The notes: generated by a model from the letters alone, not told the origin. A DNA stretch of 64,000 nucleotides from Tuctoria greenei (GCA_036927565.1 JAYESD010000005.1:146519196-146583195), one strand, 5' to 3'; counted from the stretch's first letter, positions 54,101 to 64,000 are shown. Numbers and translations are program-made.

Positions 54101-55589
54101 GGGGAGAAGAAGATGATCATGAAGATTCAAGACAGCAAGTACCACACCCAAGAGTACACGAATGCGTCCAAAGGGAACACCCAATTGACAACATCATTGG
54201 TCAAATCCAAAAGGGAGTAACTACTAGATCTCGCATAGCTAATTTTTGTGAGCATTACTCATTTGTGTCCTTTTTGGAACCACGCAGGGTTGAGGATGCA
54301 TTGAAGGATCCAGACTGGGTAGTGTCCATGCAAGAAGAACTCAACAACTTCAAGAGAAACGAGGTGTGGGAACTAGTCGAAAGACCCATATCCAACGCCA
54401 TCGGCACCAAATGGATCTTCCGCAACAAACAAGACGAACACGGGGTGGTGACAAGAACAAGGCACGACTTGTGGCCAAAGGGTATTCACAAGTCGAAGGT
54501 TTGGATTTCGATGAGACCTTTGCTCCTGTAGCTAGACTTGAGTCATTAGAATATTACTTGCATATGCTAATCACCATGATTTCAAGCTCTTTCAAATGGA
54601 TGTGAAAAGCGCCTTCCTCAACGGACCAATCAAGGAGGAAGTGTATGTGGAGCAACCCCTCGGGTTTGAAGATGAAGAGTTCCCCGACCACATATTTAAA
54701 CTGCGTAAGGCTCTCTACGGCCTCAAACAAGCTCCTAGAGCTTGGTATGAGTGTCTTAGAGATTTCTTAATTGAAAATGGCTTTAAGATTGGCAAAGTAG
54801 ATTATACACTGTTTACAAAGAATTTTGACAATGATCTTTTTTTTTGTCAAATTTATGTTGATGACATAATCTTTGGTTCAACTAACAAATCTTTTTGTGA
54901 GGAATTTAGTAAAATTATGACAAATATATTTGAGATGTCTATGATGGGAGAGCTAAAGTACTTCTTGGGATTCCAAGTGAGGCAACAAAAGGAAGGGACA
55001 TTCATAAGCCAAACGAAGTACACTCAAGACATACTCAAGAAGTTTGGAATGGACAAAGCGAAGCCCATAAAGACTCCCATGGCAATGAATGGTCACTTGG
55101 ATCTCAATGAAGATGGACCTAGCGTCGACCAAAAGGTATATCGCTCTATGATTGGATCTCTACTCTATCTATGTGCATCTAGGCCAGACATTATGTTGAG
55201 TGTACGTTTGTGTGCAAGATTTCAAGCCAATCCTAAGGAGTGTCACTTGATAGCCTTAAAAAGGATCTTGAGATATTTAGTTCATACACCCAACCTTGGT
55301 CTTTGGTACCCAAAAGGCTCCAAATTCAATCTCATTGGTTACTCCGATGAAGATTATGTCGGATGCAAAGTAGATAGAAAAAGTACCTCCGATACATGCC
55401 AATTCCTAGGTAGATCCCTAGGTTCTTGGTCCTCTAAGAAACAATACTCTATTGCCTTATCCACAGCCGAAGCAGAGTATGTTGCAGACGGGAGTTTTTG
55501 TGCACAACTCCTTTGGATGCGACAAACTCTAAGGGATTACGGTTACAATATGAACCGTATTCCACTCCTTTGTGACAAGGAGAGTGCCA

Positions 55590-55597
55590 TTAAAATT
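55590..55597. repeat. Left target-site duplication of hAT-like element (TTAAAATT)
   Basis: This 8-bp sequence is repeated exactly at 56414-56421. Eight bp is the duplication length of hAT transposons. Confidence 0.92.
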
Positions 55598-56413
55598 TAG
55601 GGGTGGGCAAAAAAACCGGTAACCGAAAACCGAAACCGAATTAACCGGAAACCGACACCGAACTAACCGAACCGACAAAACCGAATCTTATTTCGGTTAC
55701 CATTCTCAGAAAACCGATTTTTTTTCCGGTTTTCGGTTTTTTCACCCGGTTAACCGAGTTAACCGAAATAATAATACTTCAGCCCAATAGCCTGTCGGCC
55801 CACCCAATTCAGCCCCATTTGGCCCAGTAAGAACCCTAACACCCTACCTCCCCCAACACCTGAGCCGCCGCCATCCAACTTGCGGCCACGTACGGCGCGC
55901 CCAACTGGCCACAGACTCGTCGCCGCGACTCGCGTTCCACCGCCCGCGACTTGCCGCCCCACCGTCGGCCGACTCCCGCCCTGCCACCGGCCGACTCCTG
56001 TCCCGCCGCCGGCCGACTGCCACCCCGCCGCCGGCTGTGCCGAACCCCAGCGGACGAGCCCCCACCAATCTCGGCCACCGCGCTATCAAATCCGGCCACC
56101 GCGCCGGCGCCCTCGATCTCGGCTGCCGTGCCGCTCCGCCTCAAGCTCGGCGGCTGTCGAGGCGCCCTCCTAGGCCCTCCGGCGCCGTGGCCTCTGCCCT
56201 CGTTGAGGCGATGACCAGATCGACAGAGATGGGGATTGCATTGAACTCGGTTTTTTCGGTTAACCGAAAACCGAACCGAAATTCCCGGTTAACCGGTAGG
56301 CCGGTTTTTCCTTTTGTAAATGATATTTCGGTTTTCATTTTTCAAAAACCGAATTTTGAAAAAAACCGAAAAACCGAACCGAATTAGGACGGTTAACCGA
56401 ATGCCCACCCCTA
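55598..56413. mobile_element. Non-autonomous hAT-like DNA transposon in element D RNase H
   Basis: An 816-bp insertion is bounded by perfect 12-bp inverted repeats TAGGGGTGGGCA and an 8-bp TTAAAATT duplication, both typical of plant hAT elements. It encodes no transposase. Both ends (55610-55770 and 56245-56400) are dense in AACCGAAA, GGTTAACCG and CGGTTTTC units on both strands. These look like repeated subterminal sites to which a hAT transposase might bind (inference). The core (55850-56215) is very GC-rich, has open but low-complexity frames on both strands, and includes about three 22-bp tandem units at 55968-56034. It could be a captured gene piece. Precise removal with one duplication would rejoin the RNase H frame of element D. 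Confidence 0.9.
55968..56034 (+). repeat. 22-bp tandem repeat in the hAT-like element core
   Basis: Three imperfect units start GCCGACTCCCGCC, GCCGACTCCTGTC and GCCGACTGCCACC, each followed by a CCGCCG-type tail. Confidence 0.7.
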
Positions 56414-56421
56414 TTAAAATT
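56414..56421. repeat. Right target-site duplication of hAT-like element (TTAAAATT)
   Basis: This is identical to 55590-55597 and directly follows TGCCCACCCCTA. Confidence 0.92.
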
Positions 56422-56631
56422 GCCCACAATCCAGTTGAGCACTCTAGAATCAAACACATAGACATCTGGCATCACTTCTTGAGAGACCACTCCATGAAAG
56501 GAGATATAGCTATTTCCCATGTCAACACGCAAAAGCAATTAGCCGACATATTTACCAAGCCACTTGATGAAAAATTCTTTTGCGAGCTTCGAAATGAACT
56601 AAACATCCTTGATGCTCGGAATGTGGCTTGA

Positions 56632-57610
56632 AAATTTGCATCCCTATATGAATTCTTCAAAATATGTTGATTGGATTGTGAAAATTATCTCTCTCAATTT
56701 TCTCCAAAAAACTATGTCAATTACTAGATCTTGGTGAATTATGGTCATTGCATGATTGTTGTATGCTTACTGATCATATTCATCAAGATTAGTTGATTTG
56801 ATTTGCCTCACTATTTTCTAAATGTGTACCTTCAAATATATATGAATGGGCTAAGAAGTTCTTGCCTGGTGACCACGGACTAGTCCGTGGTTACCCGGAC
56901 TAGTCCGCCTATGCAGACTAGTCCGCAGAGCGCCGGTTAGGCCGGACTAGTCCGATAGACCATGGACTAGTCCGATATAGCCTCTGGAAAAGTTCAGACT
57001 AGTCCGGTCATTTCCGAACTTGTCCGATTTTTCGTGTCCATAACCGTAGCCGCCGCCAAACCCTAATTCCCTCACCCTCACAACTTGCCTCAAGCTTCTC
57101 TCTCTGAGCTCGAGCTCCCAAGGCAATTTTGCATCCCCTCCATCAAAAAGTTCCATATTTTGGTGGAAATCAAGCTTCCTCACTCGGGGATTGAAGTTCG
57201 TGGACTTGTCCATCCTTCAACACCGTCCTCTCCAAGATTCAAGCGATTTCTTCGGTAATTTTCTCCCAACACTAGAAATCCCTATTTTCTTCATTGTTGA
57301 TCGAATAGCCTAGCTTCTTTCACCTAATACTAGTGTCCTTGATGTATTACATTGTTGTTAGGCTAATTTTGCATTGAGTAAGTCCATTTGTCTCATAAGT
57401 TAGCTTTTTGAGGATGAATACCAGACTAGTCCGGTCCATGCACAGACAAGTCCGATCAATCGTACTAGTCCGTTCCTGTACACCGGACAAGTCCGATTTT
57501 TCTGAACTCAAAACCTAACCTTTTAATTCCTCAATGCAAATGCTCTTGTCATCCATTCAATCCCTTGTCATCCATTCTTATCCATACCTTGTGCAATTCA
57601 TTCTCAGGGC
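56632..57610 (+). other. Element D non-coding region between pol and extra ORF
   Basis: No gene is seen. Two clusters of GGACTAGTCC-type palindromes lie at 56875-57030 and 57420-57500. The rest is AT-rich. The corresponding region in element B (35592-36518) also carries such clusters. Confidence 0.65.
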
Positions 57611-58231
57611 ATGTCGAACTCTCACGACGAAGATTCGGACTTCGAAGCCGAGATGGCCCAAGAAGCCCCGCTTCGGTCGTCGACGGACCAAAGCAAGAAG
57701 TGACCTTCGAAGCCAGTCCCCTCTCCTCCTCAGTCTCAAAAGAGGGTGGCTCGACACATGGTGCCTGCTTCCAGGGATACCGCTGCTGGTGGCCCTAGCT
57801 CAGCGAGTGCTGGCCAAGCAAAGGAGAAAAGCAAAGGAATCGCGGCGGGCCCGATTGGCCACTTTAAGTTGTCCGCTCCAAGGGAAGGAGCCAGAGACTC
57901 CACTGAGGAAAGGTTCAATGGGAAGGGCAACGACTCGGCTGCAAAATTCAGAAATGTTGATTGGTATGGCCGTCCGAAGCAAGCTGCCGATGGAAGATTT
58001 TGGAGTAACTTCCATGCATACTTTTACAAGTCTGTATATCTCCAAATGAAGAAGCCCGTGGTGCGCAGACAGTGGATTGATTGGGCACACTTCGAGAAGA
58101 TGGGATGCACACCGTTTGTTGAGGTGGTGGAGGCAATTGAAAAGCATTGCTTGAAGGACCTCTTCGCCTTCAAGTACAATTGAAATGATAAAGTGGTGGC
58201 CCAGTTCTATGCCACTTGCAACTTTGCAAGC
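57611..58231 (+). pseudogene. Element D extra ORF, N-terminal part
   Basis: The ORF begins ATG 57611 (MSNSHDEDSDFEAEMAQEAP). It has an in-frame TGA at 57701-57703, then a basic/Ser-rich linker (SKPVPSPPQSQKRVARHMVP) and the start of the plant-transposon-like domain: RNVDWYGRPKQAADGRFWSN, FHAYFYKSVYLQMKKPVVRR and EAIEKHCLKDLFAFKYN. A TGA at 58181-58183 follows, then VVAQFYATCNFA, where element E interrupts at 58231. The text aligns with the extra ORF of element B (RFWCDFHCDFYRTVYMTK ... VITQFYSTLYFD). The function is unknown; an envelope-like role is sometimes proposed for such third ORFs, but no membrane segment is visible. Confidence 0.78.
58227..58231. repeat. Presumed left target-site duplication of element E (CAAGC)
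   Basis: These are the five bases before the LTR start TGATGAGG. The partner would lie beyond the window, so this is unconfirmed. Confidence 0.4.
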
Positions 58232-58232
58232 T

Positions 58233-58529
58233 GATGAGGACATCACAACAGCGGAGACGCACATTTAACTGCAAGTACCAATTACAAGAGCACGAGCACG
58301 GTTATTAAATCAGCAGGTGAATTCGTTCCTAACTTCTTTTGCATGTGAGTTTGAGAATAGATTGCTATGTGATGATTTAATTGTTATTAGGAATAATGGA
58401 GATAATCAACAAGTGAAGGAAAGAGGCCTTGGGAGCGTGGAGAACCAGCTGGGACGTCCACAAGTTGATGGAAACAGTTTACAACTCGGACTCGAGTTCA
58501 ACTCGGAGTCCAGGAGCAGTCCACCTTAA
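58233..58529 (+). pseudogene. Pol C-terminal tail encoded inside element E LTR
   Basis: The frame from the first bases of the LTR reads DEDITTAETHI, a TAA at 58266-58268, then LQVPITRARARLLNQQVNSF and CDDLIVIRNNGDNQQVKERG, ending at 58529. It corresponds to the tail of F pol, which reads continuously from integrase through the polypurine tract into the LTR. In the 5' LTR it is just the repeat copy and is not expected to be translated. Before the LTR boundaries were worked out it looked like a stray pol end. Confidence 0.75.
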
Positions 58530-58777
58530 CACGGACGCCCATGACGCATATGGACTCCATTTTTGACGTTATACATATGAACGGAAAGAGGAGAAGATAA
58601 ACTTTCCAATGGTTCTGGTCCTATCTCAAAATTCCTCCGGAGTCATTGGGAATTGTCGAAACAAGTCGAGTCCAGATTTCTGTCCGGTGTTGCGCCACCG
58701 AATCGGGCCTTTGGGCCTTGTATCCCATAAGAGTCCATTAGGGGCGCGTCTAATTGTGTTTTGGTCAAACTCTAGCC

Positions 58778-58785
58778 TATAAATA
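58778..58785 (+). promoter_or_regulatory. TATA box in element E 5' LTR
   Basis: TATAAATA lies in the context CTAGCCTATAAATACTGCAG, at the position matching the TATA-like box of the F LTR. Confidence 0.65.
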
Positions 58786-59097
58786 CTGCAGCCACTGGTC
58801 ATATTTGGTGGGTTTTGCTTAGATCAATAATATCGCCGTTCTACGGTTTGTGAGACCCCAACTTCGCGATTTCCGATCGTGTCTTCGACAGTCTTGCTCG
58901 TGTTCTCGGTTGCACTTGCAGGGATTAGCCTTCTTGGCGAGGTCAAGCGTGTGCAGCACGGTTTATAACTAACGGATCCGTGGTGTAGTGATTGCAGGGG
59001 TGCTCGAACCGCTCGAGTGTCGTGGATCATCAACGTCGAGTTCTCCACCCCAATCGACATACCTTTCGGAAGATCAGGCCTAAACCTACTCATCAAT

Positions 59098-59107
59098 TGG
59101 TATCAGA
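59098..59107 (+). other. Element E primer-binding site
   Basis: TGGTATCAGA starts two bases after the LTR end and matches initiator-Met tRNA. Confidence 0.9.
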
Positions 59108-60363
59108 TTTCCAGGTTGCCCGAGAGGTATCTTTGTTTTCCTTCCATTAGATCGATTTTGTTTCGTACCTAGAGTCCACAGAAAAGCCACAAAAAAGATT
59201 AGATTGTTTTTACCGTTTCCCAGACTATAGTGCCTGCAGTTTCATTTTTCAGTTTGCATTGTTGAGTTTGCATTCGTGTGGTCGAGTCTTGTTGCTGGTT
59301 TAGCTTTGTGTTTTGGGTTCTATTTATCATGTTTCGTCCTTGTTTTCTTGCTATTCGACACCTATTCCACAATCCCTAAATAACAAACTGATCCACCACG
59401 TTCATTGGTTTTCCCTAGCTAGCCGCCTTGCGTGAACTCCCGCATCGCCAGCCCTAGATTAGGTGACAAACCTTTGTGTAATTCATCCTTGAATCATCAC
59501 ACACCACCCCATTAGTTGCTGTGCAAATTCTCGATCGTTTTCATATCCGATTGCGAGTTCTGTTCTCAAACCGAGTTGGAATCAACATCCAAAAAAACGT
59601 AACTCGGACAGCCTACCTTAAAACGGCCATAACTTTCGCATACGAACTCGAAATCAGGCGATTTTTTTTTCAAATTCATCTGCGCGAAATTTTGCATCTG
59701 ATTTTCTGCGGCCCAGCCGCATTTGGCGAAATTAGATTGCCCAAATTCCCCTCGGAAGATAGGCTATCCGACCTCCAAAGTTTCAGCACGAATTTTAAAG
59801 AATCTTCTTGATTTTTTATAGGCCGCATATTACATCCAATTGAGCTGAAAATTTGTGTGCTTCCTATATTTGTGATCCTGAGTAAAGAAAAAATATCAAA
59901 AAATATTACAAAAAAAGAAAAAAAATAGTGAAGAGCACGCATATTAAATCAATTGGCCTATACCATTTGGTGCTGTTTTGTTGGCTATATCATTCTGTCT
60001 TTCTTTTGCCTTGATACTTCCTTGTGTTGTGCTAGGCTCTATGACACTCGGTTGACCAGCAACAGTTTCCGACATTGAATACTTATTCAACTTTGTTTAG
60101 CTGTTAACGATTTTCTGCTTATTAGCCACAATATTGTGCCATCCAAGCTCCACCTTTCTCTTGAGCATAACAGGTACCTTTGCATTCACCCCATGCTTCA
60201 TTGGTTCATCTCACCGTCCACACCACCTACTGTGTCGGTAAGAACACTTGTAAGAGCGTGGTAAGACGCTTGAGCGAGAGAGATTGTTTTCTTCCACCTT
60301 CCACATTGTCACTATAGTTGATAGGGATAACATTTTTTTGTTGTCTTTTGTTTCCTACTAACA
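59108..60363 (+). other. Element E 5' leader
   Basis: No gene is seen. The leader is AT- and T-rich with short chance frames. A poly-A/AAAT stretch lies at about 59885-59930. The equivalent leader in F is 47450-48559. Confidence 0.7.
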
Positions 60364-61188
60364 ATGGCAGGAGAAGACAATGATGACGAATGTGTTCAAC
60401 ATGCTAAGTTACATGCTATGATGAAGACCATGACAGATATGTTCGCCAAATTCAACGCAGCAACAGAGGAGTCATTGGCGAACTTGACTCGCCAACTAGA
60501 TGACCTTGCTCTTCGGATGAATACTTTTGAGGCTTGGTTGCCTCTCGCTGGAAGACAAGAAGACAATGCTTATGATGAACTAGAAGATCACAATAATCAA
60601 CCTAGACTGCCACTTTATCGTCGAGGTATGGGAGGTAATAATCATAACAATTATAATTGTCCTCCTGATGATCCTTTTGCTAAAGTGAAATTTACTATAC
60701 CCTCTTTTTCTGGTTCTTATGATGCTGAGGCTTATCTTGATTGGGAGATGATAGTAGAGCAAAAAATTAATTCCCATCTTGTTCCTGAACAACATAGAGT
60801 TCGTCAAGCCACTAGTGAGTTTAAGGACTTTGCTATCATATGGTGGAATGAACTTGTTAAAACTAGAACTGATCCTCCAACATGGGATAGATTAAAGGAA
60901 GATATGCGTGTCCGATTTGTTCCTCCATCTTTTCAGTTGGACCTTAGCAAAAAATTGCAGTTCTTAGACCAAGGTAACATGTCTGTAGAGGAGTATTATC
61001 AAGAGTTACAAAAGGGTATGCTGCGTTGTGGGGTAGTAGAGGATATGGATGATAAAATAGCTCGTTTTTATGGGGGGTTGAGGCGTGAAATTCAGGACAT
61101 TGTTGATTACAAGGAATATGATACTATTAACAGATTGTTTCAGCTTGCTATGTTTGCAGAAAAAGAATTGCAGGGCCAACAACAATAG
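60364..61188 (+). pseudogene. Element E gag
   Basis: Gag starts ATG 60364 in the context ACAATGGC (MAGEDNDDECVQHAKLHAMM). It has an N-terminal helical region, then the gag core: VKFTIPSFSGSYDAEAYLDW, RQATSEFKDFAIIWWNELVK and MRVRFVPPSFQLDLSKKLQF. The C-terminal helices follow (NMSVEEYYQELQKGMLRCGV, YDTINRLFQLAMFAEKELQG). A TAG at 61186-61188 follows QGQQQ; the same frame continues with QHRTRRNFTPRAATT and the zinc knuckle. The 274 residues before the TAG are unbroken. The TAG probably arose from a Gln codon, since F has a Gln run here, though suppression cannot be excluded. Confidence 0.88.
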
Positions 61189-62427
61189 CAACATCGCACG
61201 AGGAGAAACTTCACGCCGCGTGCAGCGACTACACCATCCAAAACAGCACCATCTTCGACCCCCCGTGCAGCGACTACACCACGCAATGGCAGCCAACGAA
61301 CTATACCTGCTGCTCCACCTTCTCGCGTGCCGGAAGGCAGCAAGGCGACATCATTCAAGCCTTCATCGTCCACTCCTTCTATGGGTCATACTTCCGACAT
61401 TAAGTGTCACCGCTGCCAGGGACTTGGTCATATGATGAGAGATTGCCCGAGCAAACGAGCATACATAGCACGCGACGATGGCGGGTATGATGGGACTTCA
61501 GATGTTGAAGATGAATATTCTCTTGCTACTGACTTTACAGATCCAAATGATGAACACACCGAAGAAGAGGTACTTGGTACAGCGGCGACGGAGAACTATA
61601 GGAGCATCATTGTGCAGCGTGCCTTGAGCTCCAAAGTGGAGACCGACGACAAGCTACAACGACACAACCTCTTCCACATGTTTCTCGTCGTCAAGGACTG
61701 CTGTGTACACACTATAATTGATGGAGGTAGCTGCAATAACTTGGTGAACACGGACGTCATCAAGAAACTCGGTTTGACAACAAGAGCACACCCTCATCCG
61801 TACCACATTCAATGGTTCAACAACAGCGGTAAGGTTCGGGTAACACAAACAGCGAGAATACATTTTTCAATTGGTTCATACCATGACTTTGCTGATTTTG
61901 ATGTTGTTCCTATGTATGCTTTTTCTCTTTTATTGGGTCGTCCTTGGGAATTTGATACAGATGCTATTCATCATTGTAGAACCAATAAATATACTCTCAT
62001 GCATAAGGGAAAGAAAATCACTTTGCTCCCCATGACTCCTGCTGAAATTGTGCATTTTGAGAAGAGTAAAATTCATGATGGCAAAGCAACAAAATTAGAA
62101 TCTGAAAAACAGCAAGTTATTAAGTTAAAATCACCATCGTTGCTTGCAACTAAATCTGAACTTGCTGATTTATTCGATGCTAAGGGGATGTGCTATGCTT
62201 TAGTTTGCAAAGAAGCCATGTTTTCACTTCATGAATTGTCTATTGCATTGCCCCCTGTTGTTGCTAACCTTTTGCAGGAGTTTGAGGATGTGTTTCCCTC
62301 CGAGATACCCCCTGGTTTACCACCGATGAGAGGCATTGAACACAAGATCGATTTGATTCCAGGAGCAAGTTTGCCAAATCATGCAGCATACAGGGCGAAT
62401 CCACAAGAAACTAAGGAAATTCAGTGA
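61189..62427 (+). pseudogene. Element E gag C-terminus and protease
   Basis: The frame continues from gag without a shift. A Thr/Pro/Ser-rich stretch leads to the zinc knuckle KCHRCQGLGHMMRDCPSKRA. The protease active site VHTIIDGGSCNNLVNTDVIK (Asp-Gly-Gly) follows, then YHDFADFDVVPMYAFSLLLG and RPWEFDTDAIHHCRTNKYTL, the C-terminal protease block. The linker to RT is VVANLLQEFEDVFPSEIPPG and LIPGASLPNHAAYRANPQET. A TGA at 62425-62427 stands two codons into the RT fingers. Confidence 0.9.
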
Positions 62428-63234
62428 CAACTCCAAGATCTTTTAGACCGCGAGTACATTCGTGAAAGCCTTAGCCCTTTTTCTGTTCCTGTTCTTTTGG
62501 TTCCTAAGAATCATGGTAGTTGGCGCATGTGTGTTGATTGTCAAGCGATTAATAACATCACCATTCGATATCGTTATCCTATTCCTCGATTAGATGACAT
62601 GCTTGATGAATTGAGTGGTGCTATCATCTTCACAAAAATTGACTTGTGTAGTGGTTACCACCAAATTAGAATGGCACTAGGAGATGAATGGAAAACTGCA
62701 TTTAAAACCAAGTTTGGACTTTATGAGTGGTTAGTCATGCCTTTTGGTTTAACTAATGCACCCAGCACCTTTATGCGATTAATGAACGAGGTTTTGCGTG
62801 CTTTCATTGGACAATTTGTGGTGGTTTACTTCGATGATATCCTCATTTATAGGAAGTCATATGATGAACATCTTGATCATTTACGTGTTGTGTTTACTGT
62901 GTTGAGAGATGCACGTTTGTTTGGTAACCTCGAAAAGTGCGTCTTTTGCACCAATCGAGTCTCGTTTCTTGGTTATGTCATTTCAACACAGGGAATTGAG
63001 ATGGATGAGGCAAAAATTGATGCAATCACCAGCTGGCCAGCCCCAACAACCGTCACATAGGTTCGTAGTTTTCTTGGTCTTGCAGGTTTTTATCGGTGCT
63101 TTGTGCGGGATTTCAGCACCATTGCAGCACCTCTACATGAGCTAACGAAGAAGGGAGTTCCAATTCGATGGGGTGAACAGCAGCAACAAGCTTTTGATGC
63201 TCTCAAATCGAAGCTTACACAAGCACCGTTGCTA
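62428..63234 (+). pseudogene. Element E reverse transcriptase
   Basis: The RT shows LVPKNHGSWRMCVDCQAINN, FTKIDLCSGYHQIRMALGDE, WLVMPFGLTNAPSTFMRLMN, the intact box FVVVYFDDILIY and LEKCVFCTNRVSFLGYVIST. The TAG at 63058-63060 stands where F has CAG (Gln), a single C-to-T change. The frame then reads VRSFLGLAGFYRCFVRDFST to a TAA at 63235-63237. The domain is otherwise complete. Confidence 0.92.
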
Positions 63235-63600
63235 TAACTTCCTGATTTTGACAGGACCTTTGAGATAGAATGCGATGCAAGCAACATTGGTATTGGAGGC
63301 GTTCTCATACAAGGAGGTTAACCCGTTGCTTTCTTTAGTGAAAAACTTCATGGTCCTTCTCTGAATTATTCTACTTATGATAAGGAATTGTATGCCTTAT
63401 TGCGTGTATTACAAACTTTGCAACATTATCTTTGGTCTAAGGAGTTTGTCATACATTCCGATCATGAATCATTGAAGTATCTTAAGTGTCAAACCAATCT
63501 GAATAAACGACATGCTAAATGGATTGAGTTCATAGAGTCGTTTCCATACATCATTAAGCATAAGAAAGGGAAGGAAAATATCATTGCCTTGCATTATCTA
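63235..63600 (+). pseudogene. Element E RNase H
   Basis: The domain starts FDRTFEIECDASNIGIGGVL (first Asp). A TAA lies at 63319-63321 where F has AAA (Lys). It continues FFSEKLHGPSLNYSTYDKEL, YLWSKEFVIHSDHESLKYLK and FPYIIKHKKGKENIIA. A frameshift near 63590 separates this from the next block. Confidence 0.88.
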
Positions 63601-64000
63601 GGCGTTATACCATGCTGTCCCAACTTGATCATAAAATCTTTGGTTTGGAAACAATTAAAGCATTATATCCTACTGATTTGGACTTCAAAGATGCTTTTGA
63701 AAATTGTAGAGAAGGAAGAATTTGGAATAAATATTTGCTGCGAGAGGGTCTCCTCTATCGTGCTAACAAGCTATGCGTTCCAGCTAGCTCCGTTCGTCTA
63801 TTACTTTTGCAGGAAGCACATGGAGGAGGTTTGATGGGACATTTTTGAGTGAAGAAAACTGAAAATGTGCTGTAAACACACTTCTTTTGGCCAAAGATGA
63901 GGCGTGATGTCGAGTGCTATGTGTCACGATGCACTACTTGCAGCAAAGCTAAGTCTCGCCTTAACCCATATGGTCTTTATATGCCTCTTCCTGTTCCTAG
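63601..64000 (+). pseudogene. Element E integrase N-terminal part, cut by window edge
   Basis: In the shifted frame it reads RYTMLSQLDHKIFGLETIKA, LREGLLYRANKLCVPASSVR and LLLLQEAHGGGLMGHF, then a TGA at 63846-63848. The HHCC zinc region ends CYVSRCTTCSKAKSRLNPYG. The catalytic core lies beyond the window. Confidence 0.85.

Larger units (their letters stand above)
54101..56631 (+). pseudogene. Element D reverse transcriptase and RNase H, split by a hAT-like element
   Basis: The RT begins RRVEDALKDPDWVVSMQEEL, then frameshifts near 54450 (NKARLVAKGYSQVEGLDFDE) and near 54580. The ORF 54596-55600 has MDVKSAFLNGPIKEEVYVEQ, KALYGLKQAPRAWYECLRDF, the intact box YVDDIIFGS and FEMSMMGELKYFLGFQVRQQ. 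RNase H follows with VDRKSTSDTCQFLG and STAEAEYVADGSF. At ESAIKI the transposon 55598-56413 interrupts. RNase H continues from 56422 (NPVEHSRIKHIDIWHHFLRD, KQLADIFTKPLDEKF) to a stop at 56631. This RT is the best preserved of the Copia elements here. Confidence 0.9.
48596..58231 (+). mobile_element. Element D: Copia (Sirevirus-type) retrotransposon, plus strand, 3' end outside window
   Basis: D is inserted in the 5' LTR of element F. Its 5' LTR is 48596-50119, its primer site 50122. It has gag from 50173, protease, integrase, RT, RNase H (to 56631) and an extra ORF from 57611 that is cut by element E at 58231. The layout and protein text are very close to element B, so the two belong to related families. 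A hAT-like DNA transposon sits in RNase H. Its 3' LTR was not found and should follow element E. Confidence 0.92.
58232..59095 (+). repeat. Element E 5' LTR
   Basis: It starts TGATGAGGAC and ends CTACTCATCA, so TGATGAG/CTCATCA form a 7-bp terminal inverted repeat. It is followed at once by the primer site. It aligns with the F LTR (20413-21284) in reverse complement, for example TTTGGGCC...GTCCATTAGGG and GGAAGATCAGG near the end. Confidence 0.88.
58232..64000 (+). mobile_element. Element E: Ty3/gypsy retrotransposon, plus strand, runs off right edge
   Basis: E is inserted into the extra ORF of element D. Its 5' LTR is 58232-59095, its primer site 59098. A leader of about 1.26 kb, gag from 60364, protease, RT, RNase H and the start of integrase follow to the window end. 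It is the same broad family as element F: LTR, leader, gag and pol all align. Gag-pol is a single frame from 60364 to about 63590 apart from in-frame stops; one frameshift then appears in RNase H. That makes E better preserved than F, in line with its later place in the nesting. Confidence 0.92.

Noticed and set aside
48596..58231. Element D as a 3'-truncated element
   Set aside because: It ends at the start of element E's LTR, so interruption by E explains the missing 3' end. Only sequence beyond the window can decide.
58232..58529. A stray 3' fragment of a separate gypsy element, or a tandem LTR-internal-LTR array, upstream of element E
   Set aside because: The TGATGAG/CTCATCA terminal repeat and the F polypurine tract show that this pol tail is part of the LTR itself.

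Overview
The window looks like heterochromatic, gene-poor DNA from a grass (monocot) nuclear genome. Nearly all of it is long-terminal-repeat (LTR) retrotransposons of types typical of Poaceae, stacked inside each other. There are no bacterial operons, no rRNA or tRNA genes and no CRISPR array. The only candidate host coding sequence is a partial two-exon fragment on the minus strand at the left edge (about 1-979).

Layout. (1) 1-1431: the possible host gene fragment and AT-rich flank. (2) 1432-14587: element A, a complete but decayed Ty3/gypsy retrotransposon of the Tat type on the minus strand. It has LTRs 1432-2323 and 13695-14587 and a perfect 5-bp target duplication GTGCT. It carries gag, protease, RT, two RNase H domains and integrase on the minus strand, plus a long antisense ORF (2860-6398, plus strand). 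(3) 14593-20412: old, unresolved repeat DNA with a GC-rich island (17.58-18.72 kb). (4) 20413 to at least 48595: element F, a minus-strand Ty3/gypsy whose integrase gene is split at 22137/43690 by element B.

Element B (22138-43689, minus strand, Copia/Sirevirus, target duplication AGGCA) is itself split by element C (25901-35586, plus strand, Copia/Sirevirus), which landed just upstream of B's extra ORF. The 5' LTR of F at 48577 is interrupted after 19 bp by element D (starts 48596, plus strand, Copia/Sirevirus). D contains a non-autonomous hAT-like DNA transposon (55598-56413, target duplication TTAAAATT) in its RNase H. It is interrupted in its extra ORF at 58231 by element E (starts 58232, plus strand, Ty3/gypsy, a relative of F), which runs off the right edge. 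The order of insertion is therefore F, then B, then C on one branch, and F, then D, then hAT and E on the other. A is a separate event.

No element has an intact polyprotein; each coding block below is a pseudogene with stops, frameshifts or deletions. The LTRs keep recognisable TATA boxes. Three patterns stand out. In E and F the polypurine tract and the start of the 3' LTR lie inside the reading frame of pol. Short palindromic motifs that fill the LTRs (GGACTAGTCC in B and D, AGCTCCGG in C) recur inside coding sequence at the gag-protease hinge (C, D), and a similar CCTCCCGGAGG array sits in the RT-RNase H hinge of A. Element A also carries a large antisense ORF with a gypsy-type transposon domain and a coiled coil. 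All family assignments come from reading motifs by eye; no database search was run.
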